Part shown: in pieces, positions 35,871-47,127 of the stretch
Layout: each line of letters opens with the position of its first letter
Numbering within the stretch: the first letter of the stretch is position 1
Assembly (NCBI GenBank): GCA_907163375.1
Contig: CAJQUW010015601.1
Span: 62,001-126,000 of the forward strand
Length of the DNA: 64,000 bases
DNA from: Prostheceraeus crozeri
Lineage: Eukaryota; Platyhelminthes; Polycladida; Euryleptidae
Reading direction: 5' to 3'
Translations under genes and position numbers: made by a program
The notes under the pieces: model-generated
What the model saw: the letters and a program-made list of their open reading frames with translations, nothing else
Databases searched by the model: none
Told to the model about the DNA's origin: nothing

Positions 35871-36639
35871 AATTTAATAGGATATCTTTTAAAATTGACT
35901 AAATTAATTATAAGGTCGAAGTGTCATTGGAAAGAATATTAGCGTAAAAAAATGAATAGATCGAAACTGAATAGAAGGATTCTTTCAGTGAAAATCGGGA
36001 GAGTTGTAAAATCTTTTGAGTGTAAAGAAATTTTTTTTGGAAAAAAAAAGTTTGGCAAAAAAAGGTTGGTAGGTGATAAATGTTTTTTGCGTCGCAAATG
36101 TTTGTTGCAGAAGATCGGTCTCATTGTGATGATCGGTGAATTGACGTGAATCATTGACGTTGTTGTGCACGTTTAGTCATGTGCAGTTTAAGTACTTCGC
36201 ACAGCTTGTACCGGTACTTCGCAGCAGCTTGTATCGCTTGAGTTGAGTTGGCCCTATGTTTCTTGAGTTGGTGTAGCTTTGAAATGACTTGGAGTTTCCT
36301 GTTGGGTGGAGTTTCCTTCTTATAATTGGAATTTGTGTTTATTACTGTTGACTCGAGCAGTTTTCCACTTCTTATTGTACTGGTCTTTGTCCCTCGTCCG
36401 GTTCATTGTCTTTGTCCACATTTTTTGTGTGCTAGAGGTCCTTTTTCTTTGCTGATTTTGAGGAGTGGTCTCTTATCATTTGTATGATTTTCCTTCGGAT
36501 ACTTTGCTTCTTCTTCAATATGAGTCTGATTGTCGACTTGATCAGAAACTTCACGTCTTCTTCTTTTTCTTGTAGTTAGTTGGTCGAAATTGCTTGTCGT
36601 TGTTCTTGAAAATTGCTCTCGTTGAGCTTTGAGCTCTCA
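35871..36639. other. Spacer between the two inverted Penelope copies
   Basis: T/G-rich sequence without a recognisable gene. A 71-codon minus frame rich in Phe/Leu (35939-36154) is a low-complexity artefact. A short repeat of GTACTTCGCA(CA)GCAGCTTGTA type occurs at about 36191-36240. Confidence 0.5.
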
Positions 36640-37690
36640 TCTCGGTCGAGGTTTGCGGGACAACACATTCCAAGACACACTGTTGCCGTTCCTGTTCAAC
36701 AGTAGAAACTACCTTCAAAAAGAAGGAATGAGTATAGGATCCTCCCTTGCACCTCTTATGGCTGAATTCTCTTTAAATATTATAGAAAGTAAAATGCAAA
36801 TGCCGGACTTTTACATTAAGTACGATATTTTAGCAGTCTTTCGGTCTCGAACCGAAGTCCTCACTTTTCTAGACCAGCTCAATGCTGTTAATTCATCTCT
36901 TCAATTTACGATAGAAGAACCTATAAATGACTCTATCAATTTTCTAGATATGAATATTTTCATTAAAAAATGGCAAATTTGAAACCAATTGGATAACAAA
37001 AGAAACCAATACTTTATTGTATACTCATAGCAACTCCTACAGTCCTGACTCTTATAAGAACAACGCGATTAAAGCCTTGTACAATAGATCTCAAAAACTA
37101 AGCAGTCTCCCTACCGACCGCGATTATAACAAAAACAAAGTTCGGAATATTTTTATTCAAAACGGATATCATCCGGATAGAATAAATAAAGTCTTTGAGC
37201 GTTGTGATAATCCTAAGACTAAAATAGAATCTAGCGAAAAAACTGAAATATTTTGGAAGCTCCTCTATGTTTCAACTCTTCTTTCTCGAATAAAACGTAA
37301 TATTCGCCACATAAATAGTGCTTTAGAAAATAGTATTTTAAGAATTGCCTTGAACACATACAGAACACAAAACATGATAAGCAATAAAGATAAAATTCCT
37401 TTCAATGAGTTATCTTCCGTAGTGTATAAGTATACTTGTGAGCATTGCAGTCAATGCTACGTCGGTGAAACCCGTCGCCATATTTTCAGTAGGATAAACG
37501 AACACGTAAAAGGTCGACCAGCATCCGAAATATCTCTTCATGTTCACATCCCAAATAAAGATAATTTTAAAATTCTCATTCACACTCCATACACGAAAAT
37601 TGCTGAATCATTGTACATAAAGTCATTCCTTCATTCACAGTACCTAATGAATAACCGCAGCCAATCACAGCCGCTTTTCCTATATTGATT
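36640..37690 (+). pseudogene. Penelope-like element: C-terminal RT plus GIY-YIG endonuclease, frameshifted
   Basis: The first frame (to about 36982) has GMSIGSSLAPLMAEFSLNII, the RT motif normally GVSMGSPLSP..A. It continues with FYIKYDILAVFRS where family members have YVDD, so the first catalytic Asp of that pair is lost. Then come SLQFTIEEPINDSINFLDMN and IFIKKW. A frameshift in an A run leads to the second frame (37017-37688). That frame has LYTHSNSYSPDSYKNNAIKA, a linker, and YKYTCEHCSQCYVGETRRHI with FSRINEHVKG, the GIY-YIG endonuclease with its upstream CxxC of Penelope elements. The 5' half of RT is missing. Penelope RT primes on nicked DNA. Confidence 0.88.
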
Positions 37691-37996
37691 TTTCTTGTCT
37701 CATTCGCACTGTATTTATTGCATCCTTGTTTATTGACCGTTGTCACTGATGATGGTAGCTTGCCTACTGAAACATGTTTGCTGCTAATAAACTTCCTGAA
37801 CTCTTCTAATTTCATTTCCATTCTTCTTGATAACGTTTTCGAAATGTATTTACCAGAAGCCTCATCTGCCATAAAAACAGAACGTTTGAGTCACCCGAAA
37901 AGCAAAATACGTAAGGTAAACCGACAAACTAGGGTCAATTTCACGAATCCGAGAATCACAAAGGATATAGAAGTGAAAATCTTCGTAAACATATTT

Positions 37997-38222
37997 TTAT
38001 TTGGAAGTAAATAGGTGATGGATAACGACGTTGTACACCCCTTCACTCCCAACAATGTCGATGTTCAAGCCACTTTTTGTAAGTACGCAGTGTTGAACCA
38101 GCAAATACTTTTCTTTGAGAATGCGAAGAACGCTTTCATAATTAGGATATTTCGGTGTCAGGTATAGAGATGGACTGCCTTCAAATCCACACATTAGCTT
38201 CGGAGTAGCTCCACATGATACT
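37997..38222 (-). CDS. Candidate terminal exon, unknown protein
   Basis: A minus-strand frame of 75 codons is preceded by a good acceptor (ATATTTTGCAG at about 38223-38233) and ends in TAA at 37997-37999. It reads VSCGATPKLMCGFEGSPSLY, LTPKYPNYESVLRILKEKYL and then SGLNIDIVGSEGVYNVV. Composition looks protein-like and it has three Cys. No upstream exon in matching phase was found, and I do not recognise a family. The string GLNIDI also occurs at 26085-26312. It might be a relic of a gene or of an element. It is equally possible that this is chance. Confidence 0.3.
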
Positions 38223-38339
38223 CTGCAAAATATACATCCAGAGGCATGCTTTTACTCTACTACAACTGGGCCTATAACCACGTGTGAATTTCTGTCACGC
38301 GGTCTATTGAGGACATGCAATCATCATGAAGCTCTCTAG

Positions 38340-39275
38340 ACTTTTTTTTTACTGAATTTTCACCCCTATCACAGCTATGAGCCATGAATGAAGCTAGAGG
38401 TTACTCAATGAAAAGTAAAAATTGTATTATTTTAAATAAATAAAATAATAAAAAAACAGATCTTCTAATCCGATTAAGCGGTCCCCATCAGAAACCTATT
38501 CGCACGCCTCTTGAAAGTATCAAGATTGTATTGGTCAGGGAAAGTGGTCTAGGAAAGCTGATTCCAAAGCTGTGCCGTGCGAACAAAAAAGCTTTTCGAG
38601 CGACTCACAGTACGTGCGCGTTCTAAGCTCACATTATAGCATGTGAGTGCATTAGCTCTGCGTGTGCTTCTGGAGAAGATCTTAGGTTTGGGTACGCACT
38701 CATTTACTGCAGAGCTGCTTCTACCGAAATAGTACCTGTAGAAGAGACTGAGTGAAGCAACATCCCGTCTGACGGAGAGCGGCTGCAACTTGCTAGCAAG
38801 TTTTTCACCCATGAGATTCTTGACACGTTTCTCAACCCATTCAAGGAGGTTAAGATGCGTTTGTGGGGCGCCTGCCCACAGATGACAACAATACTCCATC
38901 AGAGGACAAATGCAGTTGATCGAGTGCCTGAAGCCATACTGTTCTTCTGATAGAAGGTTCTGAGTTTCAAGGAAGTTAACAATATGCTGGCTAATCACTG
39001 CTTCAAAAATCTTGCCAGCAATTGGAAACAGGCTGATAGGACGGTATCTAGATGGAAGAGATGAGTCAGAACCTTTCTTTGAAACTGGAACCACGGAAGC
39101 TACTTTCCAACAAGAGGGAAACTCACCGGTGGATACACATCTACTGAACAGTTTCGATAAAAGTGGAGAAAGCTCAGGTGAGAGATGCTTGAAGACCGAA
39201 ACCGGGATGCCATCTGGTCCACTAGACTTAGAGCTAGTGAGACCGGCGATTATCTTTCTTCTTCGTTTTCGCTGA
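38340..39275 (-). mobile_element. Second copy of the intronic LINE, 5'-truncated and internally deleted
   Basis: From the T run (A tail on the minus strand) at about 38342, the sequence matches the LINE at 18971 almost base for base through the RT tail to about 38908. It then jumps: the equivalent of about 19540-20266 of the first copy is missing (roughly 727 bp, including the catalytic ADD). It resumes with GCAGTTGATCGAG and follows the palm and fingers to about 39255. The 5' end then departs from the LINE. The remaining frame at 38549-39094 fuses fingers to tail without the catalytic centre. A dead element that could be copied only in trans. Confidence 0.9.
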
Positions 39276-39476
39276 GAAGAAAGTTCGACGCAGGGAAAAT
39301 GAAGCCATGCGTGGCATTCAGTTGAAATTTCTGAGTGGGCATTTTTCCAATTTAGTTTGAATTAACTTAACTATTAACATTGTCATTAGCTCTCTCCTAC
39401 TCTTGAATCGATAAATGTCAGCCATGGATCGACTTTTCCTCTTACTTCTGTACGATGTCTAAAAACAAGCAATTGG

Positions 39477-40005
39477 CAGAATTTACTTTGGCAGCTATTC
39501 AGGTCTGTTCCCATTTTTCAACAGAGGATGCAACTCAATATTTCATTATTATATTTACATTGTGTTTGCAAAAACCATTTGCATTATTATTTATTAGTAT
39601 TATTGTTCATTATTGCAGGCGCACTAACTTAGGGGATTTGCCAGTAGTGTGTTTAAAGTGATATTTAATGGACGTCCGTCAAAATTTCACTAACTTCTTA
39701 ATCGCAAATCTCAAATTTAAATAGGTGTTTTGTTTATGTTGAGATATGTAAACTAGGCCTTCTGATGATTCCTGATATTGGATGAAATGGCAGCTATTCA
39801 GGTCCGTTCCCATTTTTCAGCTGAGGATGCAACTCAATATATAATATTCTATTTATATTGTGTTTGCAAAAACCAGCAATTATTAGTTATTGCAGGCGCA
39901 CTAACTTAGGCGATTTGTCAGAAGCGTGTTTAAAGTGATATTTAGTGGATGCCTGTCGAAATTTCACAAACTTGCTAATTGCAAATCTAGAATTTACTTC
40001 ATTTA
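39477..40005. repeat. Direct duplication, about 298-bp period
   Basis: GGCAGCTATTCAGGTC(T/C)GTTCCCATTTTTCA begins each copy, near 39493 and 39787. Both carry GAGGATGCAACTCAATAT, ATTGTGTTTGCAAAAACCA, ATTGCAGGCGCACTAACTTA and GTGTTTAAAGTGATATTTA. They differ by substitutions and short indels, so the duplication is older than the one in intron 1. Confidence 0.85.
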
Positions 40006-40057
40006 GCATGATGAAGCTTTCGGATACATTTTTATAAATTAAACAATTGTGGTAATT

Positions 40058-40262
40058 CCGTGGTGGTGTCCGTGGCACAGTGGTTGCATACTTGGACTAG
40101 CGATCTCATGGTCCAGAGGTCGAACCCGGAAAGTGTCACTGGAAGTCGGCAGGAAGGGCATCCGGACTACAAAGCACCACAACGCTCCAAACAAAGTCTG
40201 ACTTCAGTCAGCACCGTCCAAGGCCCCAGTAGGGGTAAAAAGTGACGTAAAATCCGTAAAAA
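40058..40262 (+). repeat. tRNA-derived SINE, best copy
   Basis: The head has a polymerase-III A-box (GTGGCACAGTGGTTG) and B-box (GGTCGAACCC) about 40 bases apart, with the order expected of a tRNA. It lacks a proper acceptor-stem pairing, so it is not a tRNA gene. The body continues with GGAAGTCGGCAGGAAGGGCA TCCGG, a motif found in tRNA SINEs of several invertebrates. It ends with CCCCAGTAGGGGTAAAA (a small hairpin) and an A-rich tail. Two older relatives lie at 14300 and 16362. Confidence 0.85.
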
Positions 40263-42292
40263 AAACAATGGTGTCCACCAATCTACATTGTAAAAACAAT
40301 GGAAAGCAATCTAAAAATTCTCAAACCGTGGCAGTTATGCACCAGTGGCATTTGCAGTCAGAGAGATTATCAACTGACATCAAAAACCGCAAATTCCTAG
40401 AACCTCAATAGTCTACTTCTTCTGAATTATCATTCCAAATTGTACTGTTTTGAACCTCTGACATCAAAAAGTTTGAAAAACTCGCGAAAGCTGCCCTACC
40501 CAGTACACAAAAAGACTTGCCTTAGATCACACAATAAAGTGACAGCAGCATTGCTTTAAAGTTGGACGATTCGTGCAAGCTGGAAGATTATCAACCGACA
40601 TCAAAAAAGTAAATCCCGGGTCATTCCTGTAACCTCGGTAGCCTGCTCTTTACCTTTTAATACATAAAATATCATTACACATACAGGATGACTAATTGTG
40701 TCATCATGCTACAGTGTGACAAATTAATTACATGTACACTGATTTTGAAATAGGATCACAAGCTCGAAGTGAAGATTCCTTTATAAATGACAACGGATTT
40801 TTCCACAACTGGGTCAGAAGTTATTATCCATCACAAACCGTCTGCATCTAGCAAACCGAAGACGAGACAATATAAATGAAGGCCTATACGCATCTTCCCA
40901 TACCTATCCATCTACTGATGTACATCAAGTAGGCTTTATATATGCTGACGTTCACTGCTAGCATGGTGAACCTGTGATGTTGAATGAAAAGATGACTGCA
41001 CAAGAAGTTTCCGAACTCAAAAATACTGAACATCATGAATGCCAATGATTGTGGCTTTCATATAGAGACAGATCTCGGAGAAAAGTCAGTAGATAAAGGA
41101 GAAGTGACTGTACAAATGGACAATAACTAAAATTTGATAAAACGCAGGCAAAATATAGAAAGAACCGATGCTGCTTCACGAGCACTGTATGCATGGCACA
41201 CTAACGTGCGGCAATCGATTACTGCCGTAATCGCGCCCATAATAATGTGTAATTGATATTAGGCCTACACACAAACAAATGAATACTCATGTATAATTTT
41301 GTAGTATATCATACAATACAATATTGTAATATATACAGAATTTATATAAAATTTGCTGGTCACATTTTGAGCGACAATTAGTGGCAAATTGATGTGATTT
41401 TTGGAAAGGTGACAGGAAAAACAGATAAGAACATGGTGTGACGACGTGAAAGCGTGGAGTGACAATAAAGTAAATTTATAAGGGAATCAGAGGATGGATC
41501 GAGAAAAATGGTGCAACATTGTGCACCACCTTCGCTGAATAGCCTAACTTATATTGACGTGTAATATTTGTGCAATTTCAAGATTTCTACTATTCTCCAC
41601 ACATACCAATCTAAATTACCTGAAAAATTGCGAGGAAATGAGTTTATGCATTCCATTATTTGATTATCGCCGCAACTATCATTTGAGTCATGTCAAATAT
41701 TTCAGATCCAACAATCAAACAGCTTCATGCATTCCTAACATTCGAAAGCTCTCTACATGCATGACTAATTCAATTTTGAAGTCTTGTTCAATTGAGCTTG
41801 ATCATGCAATGATTGATCTTCCCTCGAATTAGAATGACAGATTGGAATAGCACTATAATATGACGAGGCAACTCGGCCTTAGTGCGAAAGAATTGTGCCA
41901 CCTGCGCTACCGTGCGAAGTGCTGGTAAGCGAGCATGTAAATAAATGATGCTTTGCTTATTAGTCTACGCAAACAACTGAATTTGAGAAGTATTGATAGT
42001 TTTATTGATGTTCGAGGTTTTAGTTTGGTTGATGATATCAATTCTGATGCACATGGCAAGATTACTGAGACGTTTTATTCATAAATGACTTGAAGAAACT
42101 GACTGTCTTTGAACAATCATCAATTAAATAGCGTTTTAAATATTCATCATTGCATCATTTTACTGTGTATCTACACCCCTTGAAAATATGCGATTTTCTG
42201 TGTGTTTTGTAAATCATGCTGCGCATACCGTATTGCCTTTGTAGACCTATATATTTAGCCTATGCCCAAGTTACCGAAAAGTCATTAGCGGG
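40263..42292. other. Non-coding, one weak direct repeat
   Basis: The only structure is an imperfect direct repeat with about a 216-bp period. GAGATTATCAACTGACATC at about 40363 matches GAAGATTATCAACCGACATC at 40582, followed in both by similar CCTCAATAG/CCTCGGTAG segments. No protein family was recognised in the short frames. A 92-codon frame at 41554-41832 lacks motifs. Confidence 0.45.
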
Positions 42293-43088
42293 GTTTACTG
42301 AAGACAAATATCTGTCTTGCCAGTAATGCAACAATTCAGGTTCAACTTAACTAACATCGATAGCAAGGGCAGACCTCAAACAATAATTGTGTGAGAGGAT
42401 TTTGCTCTCATTCAAATTTTTCTATGGGCAAGATAAGACATGGGGAAGAAAAGAAATACAAAATTTTCGTCTAAAAAGCTTTGGTCATCCTTCAGAAACC
42501 ATTATTTCATGACTTAGTGTAATGGTCTGAACTTCTAATTTTTGAAATTATGTAATATGAAATTATATATAATATGAAACCATCATGATGCATGAAGACC
42601 ATTTCGGCGACTGTTCATTCTAAGAAATGTCGGATATCCGGATGATTTTTTCCGCCAACTTTTTACAATCGAATCCTCTCATATCAAGATGACTTACTTT
42701 TTTTGGATCTCATCCATTCCATTCTCGGGGATACACTATTATATGAATGGTATTTGCAATTCGAGAAGGCCAAATTTAAGGTCTTCACTTCGCGCCTTGT
42801 TTTTTTTGTTTTAGAAATTCGCACAGTTTGTGAGCATCATAAACTATTTTCATAGCAGCACATCTAATTGTTCATTGACATAACATGCATTACAGAACTT
42901 AATAATATCCGGTGACACATGGTGGGAATACATTCGTTTTTTTAGTTTTACCCATAGAAACATTTGAATGAGAACAAAATCCTCTCACACAATTATTGTT
43001 TGAGATCTGCCTTACTATCGATGTAAGTTAAGTTGAAACTGGATTGTTGCTCTACTGGCAAGGCAGGGATTTGTCTTCAATAAACTCA
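42293..43088. mobile_element. Foldback/MITE-like element with about 150-bp inverted ends
   Basis: The left arm (42293-42440) has TTTACTGAAGACAAATATCT, ACCTCAAACAATAATTGTGT and GAGAGGATTTTGCTCTCATT. The right arm (about 42948-43088) carries the inverse of each in mirror order: ATGAGAACAAAATCCTCTCA, ACACAATTATTGTTTGAGAT, GACAAATC...TTCAATAAA. The central 0.5 kb has no ORF. Superfamily unassigned, since a convincing target duplication is not visible. Confidence 0.8.
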
Positions 43089-45299
43089 ACAAGTAGTTTC
43101 ATACACTTATGTCACCTATAACAGCCGTCGAGGTGTTGTCTTAAAATCAAACAAAGTGATTTTCGGAACTGAATATTTTCGGCAAACGTGATTTTGTTCG
43201 CATGTTTGCAACCGTCATGATAAAAATCACAGCATTAAAAATTTTCAAGAGATGTTATCGGCTAAAATGTGCTGTCTGCATGAATGCCCCATTTCCTTAA
43301 TTTCATGAGGGAGCAAAAGTTTTGGTATCGGGGCATTTGCCTAATTGACTGAAAACGTAAAATTGGGCATTGTTACTCCAATCCACTTTTCTGAAAAAGA
43401 TCCCCTATAGATCATTGTCAAATTTAGTAGTTTTTTTTTGGCATTTCTACACACTATTGATTATACATCTGTTGCAAATATTGTCGTCCTTGATCTTCTT
43501 CTATATACTAACTATATGCCAACTACGTCCACCAAGGATACGTATGTCTAAATAGCTCATTTCTAACTAGCATCCCCACCTAAGCAGAAGCTCAGGCTTA
43601 CAGGCGTATGGATGTCAAAATTCCACAAAAGCAAGCTCCTCATCGAAGTCATTCCTGGTGAGATCCCTGATTGAAATAGAACACAGCAATTGGCCACGCA
43701 AAAACATTCACTATGATTAAGATTAAACGATGCTCAAAAGATAACTGCTAGGGGTAGAGGATAATTCAAAAAGGTGAAAATTAGAACGATCTGTCACTTA
43801 TCCGACATAACCTTGACATGCAGTCTAGCGATATTTCTTGAAACATTGATTGAATGCGTGGTTCCATGAATTAGCAGGTAAATTAATAACATGGAATAGG
43901 CCAATATTTGCGGTAAAAAAAATCAATTTCCCCAGCGACGCCTATCGATATGTATTCAGAATTACATCATGCTTTCATACGTTATCTTGATCAAAAACTA
44001 TCGGAGACATGTCGATACAAACTGCGGTGATTCTGTATGTTTGTAGTGCATTTATGATATTAGAGGACCAGTTTATTAGCGGTTCATACACCTCCTTCTG
44101 GTTAAGGCAGACTAAAACATGAGAAACAGGAACGGTTCAATTGACACTCATACATCAGATCATCTCAATTCTGCTGACCCTTATGATTCATTTCTCGATG
44201 TACAATGTGTATCTAGGCGAGCGAGATTTCTAATAAGGGAACTGTTAAATTGGATCAGTCTTCTTTTCAAGCACAGAATTTAACAAACATGGTGTAAGAT
44301 GAAGAAAAACAACACTTCAAAGCTTGCAAATTGTCTTCCAACAATTCTTCTAAGTCAATTTTCGATTACTTTGGCAGGATGACAACGACAATCACATCCA
44401 ATAAAATCAAATGTATATCTGATCGTCAAATTAAATGATGCCGTTTTTCACTTACAACAAATTTATGGCCTAGTATTACAGGCCAGCATCACTGATTCTG
44501 TAGGTCACATCAAGATTGGGAAAACGTCCTATATTTGAAAGCTACGATATTGACTTTTTGTTATAGTTCCTACACATAAACAAAAGTTGGCGTCCCTGGT
44601 TGCGTGGTGATAGAGGCGTAGGTTTATTGTTGAATGGCACAATAGTCTTTCTATCACAGCCGCTAGTCTGCTGTTTAATTGTCAAATGTGAGATCGTCCA
44701 GTTTTCCCCTTTGCTGGCTTTACCTCTATGATTAAATAGGTTTGTAATTAATGCCCGCTATCCCATAGTTCAGGGCATTCCAGCCATAAAAATTTGACTT
44801 TTTCAACCTAGTGAGTGGAATTGACAATAGCGGTTTGCTGATGGTAATTCAAGCCGATAAATTAGGCACCCATCTTGGTCAATGCTGCTAGATCTTGAGA
44901 AGACTCAAATTGCTGAACCATGCAACAGTAATAGATTCTTGGCTTAAGTCTACTTACTGCAAGCCTTTCAAAATAAATGCTTTTATGCATTAGGCTGGAA
45001 ATGGCTGCACCATAGGGTAAGTGAGCTGCACTCAGACAGAAACGGGTGAAACCTCCATCGAGAGAAATGACAACTATGTGCAAAGTACATTGATAAACTG
45101 CCGACATCTTCCCACTGTCAACCAGTGGAAATAGAAGTCGCCATTGGTACTCCTCTCATGATAGCACATGCCAGCCAAGATAGAGTAAGTATAAAGGTAG
45201 AGTATATCAAATCAGTTGTAGTTCAATCGACAATGTACGTGCAGCATCGATTTTATTAATGAACTCGAGTTGAGACAAATCTCCGTATATCATGTCAAC
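43089..45299. other. Non-coding, nothing recognised
   Basis: AT-rich sequence. The longest frame (44862-45107, minus, 81 codons) has no known motif. No RNA gene or strong repeat was found. Confidence 0.45.
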
Positions 45300-46066
45300 C
45301 ATAGAGTAAGTATATTAGGTAGAGTGGCAACTAAGCATTTATTAAATCCCCAATGTGTATTCACATTCGATTTTATTAAATGAACTGAAAGGAGATACAG
45401 TCGGGATTGTTTCCAAATGTGAGATATGCACATTTATGTAGTTTGAAGAAATTACAACGGAATTGAGTGATCATGATTGTAATGCAGAAGGAATGATGGC
45501 ATTTCACACATTTTCAGTGTCATGGCAGCCTTGGAGATTTAATGTTTGCTAAATTATCAGTTCGATGGGTTCTTTTACTTTCATGCTCAACCTCAATAAT
45601 ATTTTCTTAAGCGTGATCATTTCACAGCTGCAACCCGCCACTGGCACAGCAAAATCACATAATCAAAGACAATGACTTCATTCAACTTTGAAAGATGTAA
45701 ATGGTTCCATATAACTATTCAGATTCAACAAATGAAACATGAATTTAGTGAATCATAAAATCAGCCCGGTGAAACTTGAATTAAAATCTTGAAATTTCAG
45801 CTAAGAAAGCACGAATAATATCGCGACTTTTTCATGAAGACTTTCATTATAATACAATTCATGAAATTCCCTTAATAATCAGCTTGATTTCCGCTTAGTT
45901 AGGATGCTTATTGTCAAAGATTCATTTCTTTTGATATCCAACTTGTTTCATGCTACTTATATAGGAGAGTCATCTCGGTACAGTACATAAACTGGCAAAT
46001 TTTGACTTTTTTCAAAAGTGCTCAAATAATTTTTTGGACCACGGGAACGTAATCTCCGCAAAAAAG
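45300..46066 (+). mobile_element. Family-X TIR element, copy B
   Basis: Begins ATAGAGTAAGTATATTAGGT and runs through the shared interior (AATCCCCAATGTGTAT, TTCCGCTTAGTTAGGATGCT, GATATCCAACTTGTTTCATG) to AACGTAATCTCCGC AAAAAA. The last roughly 50 bp are missing where it abuts the inverted copy C. Confidence 0.85.
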
Positions 46067-46072
46067 TGAATC

Positions 46073-46671
46073 CATAGAGTAGGGATATATAGGTAGAGTG
46101 TCGACTCAAAAAAGTATGTGTATACAGTGAAAATTTTTGTGTGATAAGATTCAATTTTTTGCGGAGATTGCGTTCCTGCTGTCCAAAAAATTATTTGAGC
46201 AGTTTTAAAAAAGTCAAAATTTTGCCAATTTGAATATTACCGAGATATGACTCCCCGTTGAAAGTAGTTTGAAACAAGTTGGACATCAAAAGGAATGAAT
46301 ATTTGATAATAATCATCCCAACTAAGCGGAAATCAAGCTGATTATCAAAGGAATTTCTTGGCTGAAATTTCAATTTTTTATTCAATTTTCACCGGCTTGA
46401 TTGTATGATTCACTAAATTCATGTTTTATTTCTTGAATCTGAATAGTGATGTGGACCCATTTGCATCTTTCAAAGTTAATTGAAATAATTGTCTTTGAAT
46501 CTGTGATTTTGCCATGCCAGTGGCAGCTGTTGAATGATCACGCTTAAGAGGATTCTCTTGATGCTCAGCATGAAAGCAGGTCATCGAGTTTCCTATTTAC
46601 CAAACATTACCTCACCAAGGCTGTCAGACACGTACTACCTGTAAAATAAAATTCTATCATTTCCTTCTGCT
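46073..46671 (-). mobile_element. Family-X TIR element, copy C (inverted)
   Basis: Reads in reverse from the 3' TIR (CCATAGAGTAGGGATATATA at 46073) through TTGCGGAGATTGCGTTCCTG and GAACCAAGTTGG-like sequence to a truncated end near 46671. There it meets copy D head to head. Copies B and C therefore face each other tail to tail. Confidence 0.85.
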
Positions 46672-46673
46672 GC

Positions 46674-47025
46674 CCCAATGTGCATGCACTTTCGATTTTA
46701 TTAAATGAACTCGAGGTGAATGCAGTTGGAGCTGTTTCCAAATGTGAGATATGCACATCTATGCAGTTTTGAAGAAATTACAACGGAATTGAGTGATCAT
46801 GATTGTAATACAGAAGGAATTATGGCATTTTGCAGATTCTCAGTGTCAAAAGCTTTGAAGAATTAATGTTTGTTGAATTAGCAATTCGATGGGTATTCCC
46901 ATTACTTTCATGTTCAACCTTAAGAGTATTTTCTAAAGCGAGATCATATCACAAGCAACCTGCCACTGGCAGAGCAAAATAACAGAAGCAAATGATTTAA
47001 TATACTTACTCTATGGTATAATGCA
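46674..47025 (+). mobile_element. Family-X TIR element, copy D (partial)
   Basis: Starts inside the element at CCCCAATGTGCATGCACTTT, proceeds to the CACTGGCAGAGCAAAATAAC block, then breaks into an inverse TIR fragment (TATACTTACTCTATGG, 47010-47025). This junction marks a rearrangement among copies. Confidence 0.8.
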
Positions 47026-47127
47026 GATGGATGTGATATTATTTCACAGATCTTCCGTGTCATGACAGCCTTGGAGAGTGTTTGTTAAACTAGAAACTCG
47101 ATGCTTGAATAGTCCCTTCATTATGTT
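47026..47127 (+). mobile_element. Family-X TIR element, copy E, left piece
   Basis: Middle part of family X (TTCACAGATCTTCCGTGTCA, GACAGCCTTGGAGAG). It is interrupted by a small MITE at 47128 and resumes at 48628. Confidence 0.7.

Noticed and set aside
35939..36170. Overlapping 60-71-codon frames on both strands
   Set aside because: Low-complexity Phe/Lys-rich translation of A/T runs in the spacer between Penelope copies.
40058..40262. A functional tRNA gene
   Set aside because: A and B boxes are present, but acceptor and anticodon stems do not pair, and a SINE body with A-rich tail follows. Diverged relatives exist at 14300 and 16362.
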